From the NCBI GenBank assembly GCA_964016985.1, contig OZ024824.1, forward strand, positions 121,261,839 through 121,325,838: DNA of 64,000 nt. Direction: 5' to 3'. The stretch is from Anodontia alba (lineage: Eukaryota; Mollusca; Bivalvia; Lucinida; Lucinidae). The notes beneath the pieces were generated by a model. It worked only from the letters and a program-made list of their open reading frames with translations, did not search any database and was not told where the DNA came from. The position numbers and the translations under genes were made by a program. Positions within the stretch are counted from its first letter, which is position 1. Every line of letters starts with the position of its first letter. This document shows positions 23,377 to 34,984 of this stretch, piece by piece.

Positions 23377-23550
23377 CATTACGAAAACAAGCCTATTAAA
23401 ATATTTTGAAAATTTCACCTCCAAAAACTGAAAAATTTCAGATAAAAAACTGATATTTTTTATATTTCTGCTCAAAACATAGATTGTGGGTACTCGTTAG
23501 AACCGCCTTGGCGAGGCGGTTCTAACGAGTACACACAATCTATATTTTTG
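23377..23550 (+). mobile_element. Family A element, right half lost
   Basis: The left terminus CATTACGAAAACAAGCC and the whole palindrome to about 23545 are present. It then joins unrelated GCGCGACTGCGCATACTGATC sequence. Confidence 0.85.
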
Positions 23551-23629
23551 CGCGACTGCGCATACTGATCTGAGTCTTCGCTTGGCACACATGACCTCTC
23601 GTAGGAATTTCTGTAGGAGATCTAGTGTG

Positions 23630-23756
23630 AGATCTGCCATGCGTGCAGCAAGCCAGCTACCTGGAATGGGTGCCCACTGATGTGGATGTTGCTCCTGTAC
23701 CAGCACGTTAATAAAAAAAAATCCGGTGATGATGATGATGATGATGATGCTGTGCC
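23630..23756. repeat. Short retroposon-like repeat with (GAT)n tail
   Basis: CAGCAAGCCAGCTACCTGG...GTACCAGCACGTTAATAAAAAA followed by (GAT)n at 23727-23750. The same body occurs at 41496-41590. The A-rich and triplet tail suggests a SINE 3' end. No pol III head is identified. Confidence 0.55.
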
Positions 23757-24080
23757 CCGGATTGAATTTCAAATCTCAGACAACGTACTTATGGGTCGTT
23801 GACACGCATCCACTTCTGTCTTGTAGAAAAAGCTGTGCTCCCGCTCTATTTTTAATGCATGGCGCTTTGAAACTTACAGTGCAGTCTAGTCTGTGGCACA
23901 TGTACTTGTGAACTGATCATGACATTTCAATGTTATATTACCGCCTAGCATCCTTGGTGCAGTTTTCAGCAGACGACATATTAAAATATGTTTCTTATAT
24001 TTCCCTAGGAAACATTTTGACATTTCGTGCAGACGGTTTCCATTTGCATGAAATGTGAAACCCTGTTTTCTGGGAAAAAT

Positions 24081-24110
24081 CATTACGAAAACACGCCTAT
24101 TCAAATATAC
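24081..24110. mobile_element. Family A terminal fragment abutting mariner
   Basis: CATTACGAAAACACGCCTATTCAAATATAC is a family A left end. It stops exactly where the mariner-like coding sequence (reading from the right on the minus strand) ends. Confidence 0.75.
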
Positions 24111-24791
24111 TACGTCTTTGTGATGCTTTTGCCCTTTTTCACTGGCACTTTTATTGCGACTCCTTCACCAGAGAAGAAGATTGCATACAAAACCTTCTTT
24201 GTACTCAAAGAACGTTTGGCAATTATTAGGCGTTTGCTGTGTTTAGTGGCCCAGATCTTATTGCTAACCTTTCTGACGGGCTCAAAATAATGGACCCAGG
24301 TTTCATCACCTGGCGACATTGGCAAACTGCTTTTTGTCATATTTTAGAAACATTTGAAGCAGCTTTTTGGCCACTTTAACCTGTTGCCTCTTTTGCTCGT
24401 CAGTCAACAGATGTGGCACCCATATAGCAGAAATCTTTCTGACTTTCAAATGCTTCAAAATAAGGTGAACCGTTGATAGTGATATGCCTACCTTTCGTGC
24501 AATATCACGAACTGTAAATCTGGCATCTCCTTCAATGATTTTCTTTATTTTGGAAACGATTTCTTTACGAGATGCAGATTTTGGCCTACCTGATTTCGGT
24601 GCATTTTTGATGGACTCTACACCAGACTTAAATTTCTTTTTCCACCGCCGAACTGTGTCATAAGACACACAAGAAGGTCCAAAAGCAGTAGAAATTTCAG
24701 TCATCAGCTTCTTCAAAGACCAACCAAGTTTTGAGCGAGCTTTGATGTAAGCCCGTATTTCATCTTTTTTGTCGACGCTTCTACCAACCAT
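24110..24791 (-). pseudogene. Mariner-like transposase, frameshifted and truncated
   Basis: The transposase would cut and paste the element at TA sites. The minus strand reads from a Met at 24791 (MVGRSVDKKDEIRAYIK), through an N-terminal paired-like DNA-binding region (SYDTVRRWKKKFKSG, then NAPKSGRPKSASRKE with its GRP linker, then FTVRDIARKVGISLSTVHLIL), to WVPHLLTDEQK, a mariner-family hallmark. Near 24315 the frame shifts. The second frame continues GDETWVHYFEPVRK, holding the first catalytic Asp, then VLYAIFFSGEGV, and stops at 24110. The second and third catalytic Asp regions are missing, so it is inactive. Upstream in-frame codons to 24833 (MPFEYTQSL) are probably leader. It lies inside a hexokinase intron in antisense. 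Confidence 0.92.
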
Positions 24792-25043
24792 TTTTACTGC
24801 AGTGGTCAATGACTGCGTGTATTCAAATGGCAAATTTTATGTCTTACACTTAGTCTAACATGTACATTTATACACCATTGTGTAGATATTGAATAGCCCT
24901 ATACAGGTATGTATTGGTTTTTATCGTGCCCCACGTGGATATCGAGCTAGAGGACAATAAGCAATTCATTTCGAACATCCCTCGTAAGGGACATAACAAA
25001 CTAAACAAATAATACACTTTAATTAGTTAGGCTTGAAACGTAG

Positions 25044-25074
25044 TTTGTATTCGAAATAACGACAGTCAACTGTA
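25044..25074 (-). repeat. Family C-type terminal repeat upstream of mariner
   Basis: ATTCGAAATAACGACAGTCAACTGTA matches the inverted end of family C elements. It lies about 280 bp upstream of the mariner start codon, where the 5' terminus of that element would be expected. Confidence 0.65.
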
Positions 25075-25094
25075 CTTTTTATTTTGTTAAAAAT

Positions 25095-25180
25095 GTTAGA
25101 TTTATGGCAAACAATGTTATGCGGCGTCTGATCTGGATCTACATTGTTTGTTTAGGTCTATATGTGCGACTACGTACGGT
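25095..25180. repeat. Copy of CAAACAGTG inverted repeat family
   Basis: GGCAAACAATGTTATGCGGCGTCTGATCTGGATCTACATTGTTTG, with one arm shortened. Confidence 0.6.
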
Positions 25181-25294
25181 TCTTACAATAAGTAGAAGAC
25201 TTAGTGTTTTGCAACTGTTTTAAATTGTTTACATACTTTTGTTGCTGTGGTTTCTGTTTATCTGTCTGTTTTTTTTTTTGTTGTTGTAATTCAG

Positions 25295-25407
25295 GTGGTG
25301 ATTAATTGTGAGTTCGGTGGTTTTGGAGATAATGGCTGCCTTGGCTTCATAAAGACAGATATTGATTACGAACTGGACAAGTATTCTAATCATCCAGGAT
25401 CTTATAC
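25295..25407 (+). CDS. Hexokinase-like gene, exon with sugar-contact Asn
   Basis: This 113-bp exon follows GTAATTCAG, is entered in phase 0 and leaves in phase 2 before GTAAGG. It encodes VVINCEFGGFGDNGCLG, which aligns with the INMEWGAFGDDG motif of animal hexokinases. The sugar-contact Asn is present and the usual Trp is Phe. It then reads TDIDYELDKYSNHPGSYT, matching the TEFD..VD..S.NPG block that leads into the next exon. Gly residues of the GAFGD turn are kept. A family A element starts 20 bp after the donor site. Confidence 0.93.
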
Positions 25408-25427
25408 GTAAGGCCTTTTTAACCTTA

Positions 25428-25667
25428 CATTACGAAAACATGCCTATTCAAATATACTGAAAATTTTACCACCCAAAAATGAAAATTTTCAGATAAAAAA
25501 TTCTGATATTTTTCGTATTTCTCCTCAAAACACAGATTGTGGGTACCCACAATCTATGTTTTTGAGCAGAAATAAGAAAAATAATGTATACCCCCGAAAA
25601 CCCCAGTTTTACTATATAAAAGTGGGGTTTAAGGGGGTCAAAACTATATAGGTATGTTTTCGTGATG
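25428..25667 (+). mobile_element. Family A element with shortened palindrome
   Basis: Both termini are present (CATTACGAAAACATGCC and GGTATGTTTTCGTGATG). The centre is reduced to GATTGTGGGTACCCACAATC, so the CGTTAGAACCGCCTCG inner arms are cleanly missing from both sides. It lies 20 bp downstream of a hexokinase donor site. Confidence 0.93.
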
Positions 25668-25879
25668 CCACTCTCTGAACTAATTCAACAGATGACAATT
25701 GATGACATTTTATTTATTTTTCCAGGAAACATGGTTTGGTTATTCATGTAAATCGTCTCAAGTTGAGACAGTATGCATGAAATGTCAAACCTGTTTTCGG
25801 GAAAAAATAAGAAAAATATTTCAAAATGTCGCCTGTTGAAAACTTTACCCAGGGTGCTGCGCGTTAATTTCGGGCTTAC

Positions 25880-26051
25880 CGAAGCGTACTGACAGCCCGG
25901 CGGTTAGCGCTTCTGACCAGATCACGTGATCACGAGGTTCCTGGTACCACCATAGCTGGTAGCAGATTTCAGCTCATGACTGTACTGCGCTTCATTGCAC
26001 AGTCCATCATCTCGAAATGACTTCAATTATGTTGAAAGGGATGTAAACACC

Positions 26052-26084
<33 letters not shown>

Positions 26085-26090
26085 CCATCA
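25880..26090 (+). mobile_element. SINE-like element with (ATC)n tail
   Basis: GACAGCCCGGCGGTTAGCGC and GAGGTTCCTGGTACC resemble pol III A and B boxes at about the right spacing. The body ends in ATGTAAACACCAA and (ATC)n at 26054-26085. A single copy is seen here, so the SINE call is moderate. Confidence 0.5.
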
Positions 26091-26410
26091 TAATGGGCTT
26101 ACCGCATTACCCTATATTCGGACAGACAGGCCAGAGCAAACAGTGTAGACCGAGATCAGACGCTACTCCTGACCAGATAGAGATGACCTCCCCGACCGTA
26201 GAAAATATCACAGACATGTCCTTTCTTAAATTGCAATGCCTACTGTGTAACATAAAAGTTGTTTGCACCCTGTGTCTGGTGGCCTTTGTGTGTAACAGTC
26301 TGTTATGTCCCCCTACTAATTTCAGTGAAAGAAGAATCAAAATTTGTGACCTAAGAAGAAGCATTTATCTTAGTCAAATGTAATAAATAAGCATATTTTC
26401 TGAAAGCTCT

Positions 26411-26651
26411 GGGCCCAGTTCTTCAAAGCGTCGTTAGCTAAACGAGCTCGTTAGTGGTGAAAATGTTAACTGTTCTAGAAAGTACAATATCTATTTCACA
26501 GGTATTTTTGCTGAAAAAAAAAATGAGTAGCTTTAGCAAAAGCTACTCACATTTTTTCAGCGAAAATATTAGCATATAAGCCATATTTAATGATCAAAGT
26601 TTTAATGATACGTTAACTAAAGACATCGTTAGTTTTGAACAACTGGGCCCA
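26411..26651. mobile_element. Family B MITE-like element, copy 4
   Basis: GGGCCCAGTTCTTCAAAGC and TTTTGAACAACTGGGCCC termini. The hairpin tip is shortened (TAGCTTTAGCAAAAGCTAC). Confidence 0.9.
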
Positions 26652-27055
26652 GTATGTTAGCTGAAACAGAGAATCGTTGGATGACAAACCTAAGTCTTCC
26701 ATAATATAACGGACGTTACCGAATATGGATTTTCTCAAAACCATTGCAACTCTATTCAATACATCAGATTTTAAGCCTTCCCCGGACAGCATTTAAAGTT
26801 TACTGTAATTGCAATTTATACAGTTTTCAACAATCGGCTTCTATCTCTTGTATTGGGGGTATATGTCTGTGGAAAACCTGGAAAATCATGCGATTTTAAA
26901 TAAAACTGTTGTTCTCTGCCACAATCTCAATCATGTTTTTATTACCTATTTATTTCGGTAGCGTATCAATGATGCATTGTAACAGCCATACAAAATATGC
27001 AGAACAACCTCAGAATGGATAATTTTGCAATGTGCATACATAAAACCGTTAAAAC

Positions 27056-27334
27056 CATTTAGAAAACATGCCTATTCAAATGTACTGAAAATTTTACAAC
27101 CCCAAAATGAAAATTTTCAGATAAAAATTTCTGATATATTTTCATATTTCTGCTCAAAACATAGATTGTGGGTACTCGTTAGAACCGCCTCGCCGAGGCG
27201 GTTCTAACGAGTACCCACAATCTATGTTTTGAGCAGAAATATGAAAAATAATGTATACCCCTGTAAACCCCAGTTTTACTATATAAAAATGGGGTTTAAG
27301 GGGCTCAAAATTATATAGGTATGTTTTCGTGATG
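27056..27334 (+). mobile_element. Family A element
   Basis: The left end is slightly eroded (CATTTAGAAAACATGCCTAT), the palindrome at about 27152-27233 is perfect or nearly so, and the right end is GGTATGTTTTCGTGATG. Confidence 0.92.
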
Positions 27335-28705
27335 AAAACAATTGAAAAAAAAAGGATTTTGTTCATGAACTTTTTGGAATGAATTATTTATTGAACCGAA
27401 TAAGTTTAAACCATCCTATGTTATCTTTGCAATATGTATTATATGTAACAAATATAACACATGTTACAACATTTATCTTTTATTGGCATATTGCTAAATT
27501 CCGATAAAACCGTTTAGTTCAGTCATCACTTATGACGGAACACTTCAAAGATAAAATTTAATGTGTGTAACAGTGTTACGTGCGTAACACGCATTACTAA
27601 AAATACTCCCACAAACAGTTTATAAGTTCTGAAGTGCTGCTTATTACATTCAGGGAAACGGCTCAGTCAACAGTACTGTAGTCATTTTGAAACGTCTGCC
27701 TGATAAGAGGACACGTAATAGGAAGTAGGAAACTTAATAGTACGTGTCAACTATTTGTAGCAAGTTTGATAATTAGTTTTGTCGAAATCCGTATGAAGTC
27801 CTAGAAAAATAAATAAATATGTCACATTGGTTACAAGAGAGTTATGTAATCCCCTGCTACAATGTTACATCAACAAATACATAGATATAGTTCATTTTAT
27901 TTGATGCGTTATAGGTAAGCATTTATACTGGGCATGTTAGTGATATTTCCAGGTTGAACATCTTGAATACGTCCTGATACTTATTTTTTTTGTTATTGGC
28001 AGCTTAACAGTCCTATCAAGTTTAAAATCCATTTTTTGTTAAGCATTTTATCTAGAATTGTTCAAATAAGCCAACACACCTTTAACAATTATTTAATGAT
28101 AGTTCATTATAATTATACCCTTATATGAATGATTGCGTTTTTGACAGACAAATATACATGCGAACCAATGCGTTCGTTCATTTTGCAGCAAAACTGCTCC
28201 TTAGTTGTGCAGTTTTAACCAGTTTGTAACCTATTTTACCTAAAACTGCAAAACTAAACCAAAAGTAACCCCGTTTTTCTTTCGGTGAATCATTCGGCTC
28301 AGATATGATTATAATTCATGAAAATTAGTTTTGTTGAATAAATGAGCGTGGTATGTAGCGTGGTACTTTAGTAAACAAATAGACCTACACAAAACTGATG
28401 ACAGCTAAATTGTGTAGCAATCTGTTACTACGTTACGCCACCAAATAGAAGTGCAAACAACTCTTATTCGATGCAGAATAAGACTGATTTTAGAGGTAGA
28501 TTATGTCTGAGACTTTTCCTAGGGATGGGGAACATGGTCAAATTTGGCCAGAAGTCTATCACCACTCAACAAGCGTTTTTCAGTTGTTGAAAAAAGTGAG
28601 TTAAATATTTAAGTATGTAGTTTTTATAGTTTCGATGTTCGAAGATATTCGATAAATACGATACCATCACATGGGCCACATCAAGTGAAAAGGTGTCTAC
28701 GACCA
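27335..28705. other. Non-coding intronic sequence
   Basis: 1.4 kb of AT-rich sequence with several TGTAACA/TGTTACA pairs between 27450 and 27600. No gene, known repeat or structured RNA recognised. Confidence 0.45.
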
Positions 28706-28984
28706 CATTACGAAAACATGCCTATTCAAATATACTGAAATTTTTATCACCAAAAAATGAAAATTTTCAGATGAAAAATTCTGATTATTTTCATATTTCT
28801 GCTCAAAACATAGATTGTGGGTACTCGTTAGAACCGCCTCGCCGAGGCGGTTCTAACGAGTACCCACAATCTATGTTTTTGAGTAGAAATAAGAAAAATA
28901 ATGTATACCCCTGTAAACTCCAGTTTTACTATATAAAAGTGGGGTTTAAGGGGGTCAAAATTATATAGGCATGTTTTCGTGATG
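28706..28984 (+). mobile_element. Family A element, intact
   Basis: CATTACGAAAACATGCC...GGCATGTTTTCGTGATG. The central palindrome at about 28801-28882 has full arms. Confidence 0.94.
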
Positions 28985-29075
28985 ATAAGCGGAAAGCGCA
29001 AATGCAGGTCATGCGCATCATACGGTCAGGTCCTTGGCTGTCCTTCGATAGAGGTGATTTGTTTTAAGTCTTGCC

Positions 29076-29649
29076 TTGTGTCATTTTGTTCTTGTATTGT
29101 TCTGTCCTTTTAGCATTGCGATTACCTCGCTTGGGGAAGAGAGAGCTAATCTTGGTGCTTTTTGTGCGTTTGTTCAATGTGCGCTTGTTTGGTTTTGTCT
29201 ATTTCCTCTTCCTCTGCGTGTCTGGGATGGGCTGCGGCTTATGATTGTGACACTTGCCTTTTTTTTAGGCCGACGCTCGAAACCAAGACTGCTTTGTTAC
29301 TGAATTTTAGCTTAAAGAAGCAGCTATAAAGATCATCACGTTTGCTAAAATCATGGTCCTAGGTTTACCTTTGTCCTTTTTACAGCAAGGTCAAATTTGC
29401 GAAAATCATGGTCCTAAGTTGACCTTTGACTTTTTTTACAGCAAGGTAAAATTGCTTTCCGATACATATGGCGAAACGGTTAAACTGTCTCAAAATGTAT
29501 TAAAGATTAATGACTAAAAGTTACAGTTTTTCACTGTTTGTGCGTCTGTGGTTTCATATGTGGCGTGTATTTTGACAATAATTATTCCTTATCTCTCCTT
29601 CCTGTGGTGCCTCAGGAAGGCTGTGCTTCGTGATTGTTACATTTCCTGG
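29076..29649. repeat. Mixed dispersed repeats
   Basis: Two relatives of the TCTTCCTTTTGGTGTCTGGGA..GGGCTGCGGCTT repeat (about 29195-29260 and 29590-29650) surround a short segment with CGTTTGACCTTTTTACAGCAAGGTCAAAT, which is related to the 344-bp array unit. Confidence 0.6.
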
Positions 29650-31290
29650 ATATTTATACCCACCGCAAACTTTGTGGGGATATACTGTTTTCACGTTGTC
29701 CGTTCGTCTGTCCGTCCGTCCGTGTGTCCGTCCGCGACGCTGTTTTTTCCTAGTATCTTGAAAACGCGGTGATGGTATTCATCAATTTCTGCAGACACAT
29801 TGATATCAGTAAGATGTACCTACATAAGAGAAAGTAAGGGCTAGGGGCCAATTCTCTTGGAGTTATTGCCCTTTGTAAATTTTTTTCTTAATGCAGAAAA
29901 AAGGCAGAAAAAAGTTTGTGTGCACACTATCTCTTTAACCAATGGCTGGATTTTGACCAAACTAGCACAGATGCACCATCAGGATGGGGAAAAGAAGTGG
30001 TTAGATTTTGGTGACTTTGACCCTATTCTCAAGATCACTACACTATAATTACTCAAAAACGAGCCTTGTTAATGCAGTAAAAAGTTTGTATGCACATTAT
30101 CTCTTTAACCAATGGATAGAATTTGACCAAACTAACACAAATACATCATCAGTATGGGGTAAAGAAGTGATTAGATTTTGGTGACCTTGACCTTATATTC
30201 AAGGTCACTACACTATAAATACTCAAAAAAGCGAGCCTTGTTAATGCAGTAAAAAGTTTGTGTGCACATTGTGTCTTTAACCAATGGATGGAATTTGACC
30301 AAACTAGCACAGATACATCGACAGGATGGGGGAAAGAAGTGATTAGATTTTGGTGGCCTTAACCTTATTTTCAAGCCATTGTAAATTATTATAAATACTC
30401 TAAAAGGAGCCTTGTTAATGCAGTAAAAAGATTTTGTGCACAATATCTCTTTAACCAATGTAGGAAATAGACCGAACTAGCACAGATACATCATAAGAAT
30501 AGGGCAAAGAAGTAATTAGATTTTGGTGACCTTGACCTTATTTTAAGGTCACTACATTATAAATACTCAAAAAAGTGAGCCTTGTTAATGCAGTAAAAAG
30601 ATTGTGTGCACACTATCTCTTTAACCAATGGCTCGAATTTGACCAAACTTGCACAGATACAGGATGGGGGAAAGAAGTGATTAGATTTTGATGACCTTGA
30701 CCTTATTTGCAAAGTCACTACATTATAAATATTCAAAAAGTGAGCCTTGTTAATGCAGTAAAAAGTTTGTGTGCGCACTATCTCTTTAACCAATGGCTGG
30801 AATTTGACCAAACATCCTAAGGATGGGGGAAAGAATTAATTTGATTTTGGTAACCTTGACATTATTTTCAAGGTCACTACATTATAAATACTCAATAAGT
30901 GAGTCTTGTACGCACTCTTTCTCATCAATAGATGGAATTAGACCAAACTAGCACAGATATATCATTGGTATTGGGGAAAGAAGTGATTAGATTTTGGTGA
31001 CCTTTACCTCCTTTTCAAGGTCACACCGGCACTTTGAAACCCAAAATTTTGATAGAAAAAAGCTTGTGTGCACACTATATCTTGAACCAATGGCTGTAAT
31101 TTTAACAAACTAGCACAGATACACCGTTAGGACATGGGAAAGAAATGATTAGATTTTTGCGACCTTGACCTCATTTTCAAGGTCACTACATTGTAAAGAC
31201 TCTTAAAATGACCCTTGTTAGATTTTGGTGACATTGACCTGACAAAGGCCTGAAACAACATTTGCAAAGTCTACAAGGATGTTCTTTGAC
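29650..31290 (+). mobile_element. Tandem-cored element, ~170-bp unit
   Basis: It opens with a TATACCCACCGCAAAC/TTTGTGGGGATATA hairpin, a (TCCG)n tract at 29700-29735, and then units marked GAGCCTTGTTAATGCAGTAAAAAG near 30062, 30232, 30409, 30577 and 30741, with more degenerate ones to about 31290. Each unit carries TTGGTGACCTTGACCTTATTTTCAAGGTCAC. Minus-strand frames with FYCINKAHF repeats are by-products. Confidence 0.75.
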
Positions 31291-31309
31291 TAGTAAAGCA
31301 TTATATTTT

Positions 31310-33095
31310 TAGCTCACCTGATGAGCTATTGTGATCACTATTCGTCCATCGTCCGTCCGTCCGTCCGTGCGTCCGTCCGTTAACATTTTCAAACGACTTC
31401 TCCTCTAAAGCCGCTGAGCCAATTTTGCTCAAATTTCATATGGAGCCTCCTTAGGGTGGGAAAACGAAAAATTGCTAAAATGGTCGCTGTCACGCCCATA
31501 TATGGTAAAAACCTTTAAAAATCTTCTTCTCCAGAACCGAGAATGCCTTGGGGCTGAACCTTTGCAGGAATCATCGGGGACGGGAGGTCTACCAAAATTG
31601 CTAAAAGAATTATCATACGTTGACGTTTGATTTTTTTACGGCAAGGTCAAGTTTACTTCCCTATGCATTTGTATGGGAAAAACCTTTAAAAATCTTCTTC
31701 TCCAAAACCGATCATGCCTTATGGCTGAATCTTTGCATATATCATCAGGAACGGGAGGGCTACCAAAATTGCTAAAATAATGGTTGTACATTGACATTTG
31801 ACCTTTTTATGGTCAGGTCAATTTTGCTTCCTTATGCATTTGTATGGGAAACATGTTCAGAATTTCAAACAACTTTTCCTCTGGAGCCTCTGGGCCAATT
31901 TTGCTCAAATTTCATATGGAGCCTCCTTAGATAGGGGGAACAAAAGATTGCTAAAATGGTCATGGTTCGTTTACCAAGATGGCCGCCATGCCCATATATG
32001 GTAAAAACCTTTAAAAATCTTCTTCTCTAGAACCGAGGATGCTTTGGGGCTGAATCTTTGCATAAATCATCGGGGACAGGGGATCTACCGAAGTTGCTAA
32101 AATAATAGTCATACATTGACATTTGACCTTTTTACGGCAAGGTCAAGTTTGCTTCCTTATGTATTTGTATGGGAAAATCAATTTTAAAATCTTATTCTCC
32201 AAAACCGAGGATGGCTTGTGGCTGAATCTTTGCATATATCATCTGGAACGGGCGGTCTACCAAATTTGCTAAAATAATTGTCGTACATTGACATTTAACC
32301 TTTTCACGGCGAGGTCAGGTTTGCTTCTGTATGCATTTATATAGGCCTCATACATTTGTATGGAAAAAATGTTGATAATTTCAAATGGCTTTTCCTCTGA
32401 AGCCTCCGGGCCAGTGTTGCTCAAATTTCATGCGGAGCCTCCTTGGGCAGGAGAATGAAAGATTGCTAAAATGGGTATGGTCCATTGATCAAAATGGCTG
32501 CCATGCCCTTATATGGTAAAAACCTTTAAAAATCTTCTTCTCCATAACCAAATAAGCCCTGGGTCCTAATCTTTGCACAAATTATGGGGAACAGGAGATC
32601 TACCAAATTTGCTAAAATGATGGTTCTATGTTGACATTTGACCTTTTTACCTCCAAGGTCAAATTTGCTTCCCCATTTGTATGGGCCATATACATTTATA
32701 TTGAAAGTATCGAAGTGACTTGTAGATCAACAGTAGTTAAAATTGTTCTGATTGGAAATCTAAGATGGCCATCATCTGGTTTATATTTATAATATTTCCC
32801 TGCTACTGTGCTGTTTACATGTATAAAATCATGATTCTTCAGAAACCACTTTGCCAATTTCCGCCAAATTTCACATTGATCCTTCTGTTGAAATGTGATT
32901 GATAGTTTATTCAAATGATCATGCTCCATTGACTGTCAGGCCCATATATTCTTCTTCAAAACTAAGAACTGCTCAAATGATGATATTTTCATTAGTTGCG
33001 ATGATAGGATTGGAAAAAATGTTGCATAACATCTGCATGTCTGCAGTGGCTATGTCACTCAAGTGAGCGAACCGTGGCCCGTGGGCCTCTTGTTT
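31310..33095 (+). mobile_element. Tandem-cored element, 344-bp-type units
   Basis: It starts TTTTTAGCTCACCTGATGAGCTATTGTG, then a (CGTCCGTC)n tract at 31346-31380, then units with AAAAATCTTCTTCTCC near 31517, 31688, 32012 and 32528 (some units halved). It ends AAGTGAGCG...GTGGGCCTCTTGTT at 33063-33094. Homologous to array 1-1270. Confidence 0.8.
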
Positions 33096-33119
33096 TCAGT
33101 TTAGGGATATTAAAAATGT

Positions 33120-33600
33120 GCTGATAGGGTATTTACACACACTAGTTTGCATAAATGTGGATATTCATGAGCTGTTGCTGCTACAGAAAAAGAAGGGTAA
33201 AGGGATAAATACTGTTATAGTTATTCCCCTTTGTAATTCTTTAATGTCCATAACACTTTTGTTTTTCCTGCCTATCCTGTTTTTCTTGCATATCTTGATT
33301 AGTAGTATTAGGAATCTTAACACATTTTGCATAAATGTTCATATTCATGAGATGCTGCTGCTACAGAAAAAGAAGGGTCAAGGGATCATTACTGTTATAG
33401 TTATTCCCCTTTGTAATTTTTTTAATGTCGGTAACACTTCTGTTTTTCCTGTGTGTCTTGTGGTGTATCCTGTGTATTTTCCTGTGTATCCTTAATTTTA
33501 GGAATCTTGTTTTATTAGAGTTTGGTGACGACCTTATTTTCAAGGTCACGCCGGCACTTTGAAACTTAAATTTTTATAGAAAAAAGTTTTATGCTTTATG
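33120..33600 (+). repeat. Two-unit tandem repeat, ~180 bp
   Basis: ATTCATGAGCTGTTGCTGCTACAGAAAAAGAAGGG near 33165 and its copy near 33345 share downstream GTTATAGTTATTCCCCTTTGTAAT. The right edge (TCAAGGTCACGCCGGCACTTTGAAAC) is also found at 31016. Confidence 0.75.
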
Positions 33601-34679
33601 CGTGGTGGGGGTGGGGGCGGTATCGAATTGACAATTTTCATTTCAGTTATACTTTACAATGTATCGCTGCATCTGCAAACTCGTCAGTTAAAAATATTAT
33701 CCCGCGGGGGTTATCTACCCCTTCTCCTGCACTTTATTAATATATAGAATGATGATACTCTTCAACGTCTTCTCCTCTGAAACACTGATGCTTACATCCA
33801 TCAAGTTTCACGTGAAACCTTCTGTCTAAGGCAAATAGAGACTTTGCCGGCGGGTCGGGCATCAGACTCTAGGACGGTTCCGGCCAAAGACTTTTAAGTA
33901 AGTCGTTTCGTGCCTAATGTTCTGGCTCTGGTGGGGCCAACCGGAGTCCATCTGTTGGTTTTCTTTTGCTTCAGCATGTCAGTTATTTCTTGCTGTCGAG
34001 TCCTCACCGTTGTTTCATCTCTGTATTCATTTGATTTTTATGTTCTCGGAGATGTTTCACGGATGATCTAGAAACCCTTTATGCGGACTGAACAAATGTC
34101 TTGTGTATACCACGGCAGAACTAAGGGCGAGAGTTGTGGCCACGTTCAAATGAATTAAGGACCCCTTCCCCCGATCTCAGTAAAATTTTGGCTGACCGTT
34201 CCAAGGCGGCGTGTCTGCTGTGGTTTTCTTTTTCTGTCATTGTTTGTCTTTGTTGCATGTGTGTCCTGCTGTAAAACTGTTGAAAAAATATTTTCTCAAA
34301 ATGTGTTACAAACTAGTAGTCAAAACTTAAAATGTGTCATTAAAGTAGCAAATCATTCAGTTACAATGACAGTGTTAATCTCTGGTTTAATCTGCCGCAT
34401 CTGTCGGGCTATATACATATTTTAAGGCATGATATCGTTAAACAACGTCTCCGTTAAACTTGCCTAGCCTGTTTTCATCAAATTCCTTAAGGCGTCTTCT
34501 GTTGAAGGTGGGTTGAAAGTTTGTTCCGATGGTCTAACTCGGTTGTCCAAGATGTCCATCATGCCAGTATATAGTATATGCATACAAATTCAGCGAACCT
34601 TTATTCCCTGCCTTTTTAATTTTTTAATTATACAAATTACGGTAGAATCTGGAAAAATGACCCCGCCGAGGTCGGCAAC
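33601..34679. other. Non-coding intronic sequence
   Basis: It contains a CTGACCGTTCCAAGGCGG repeat copy near 34193 and remnants of tandem-cored units (CAAACGACTTCTCC-like). No gene seen. Confidence 0.4.
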
Positions 34680-34905
34680 ATTTTTTCGTGGAGATTGATC
34701 ATGAAATATTTTCTACAGTCATTCTCTCCCTTCCGCTGATTCAAGAAGGGCAGTTGTCAGTTTCTTGTGAAAGAATGTGCACAATACTGGTTAACCGCTT
34801 AGAGGACTAAGCCTGCCCAGTAAACGTGTGGTTAGGTAAACTGACCGCGCTCGACATGACCCCATTGGGTTGACTGGGCCGTAAAACCTCAACACAAACA
34901 AGACT
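34680..34905 (+). mobile_element. tRNA-derived SINE, 5'-truncated copy
   Basis: It begins within the head-body junction (GGTCGGCAACATTTTTTCG) and matches the body of 11338-11642 through AGAGGACTAAGCC and GACTGGGCCGTAAAACC. It ends in a CAACACAAACAAG tail. Confidence 0.85.
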
Positions 34906-34984
34906 GAGAAAATAATAATAGTAAAAAATAATAGTAAAAAAATAATCTGAAGAGTATATTTGAATCACTTGCACATGTTCAGAT

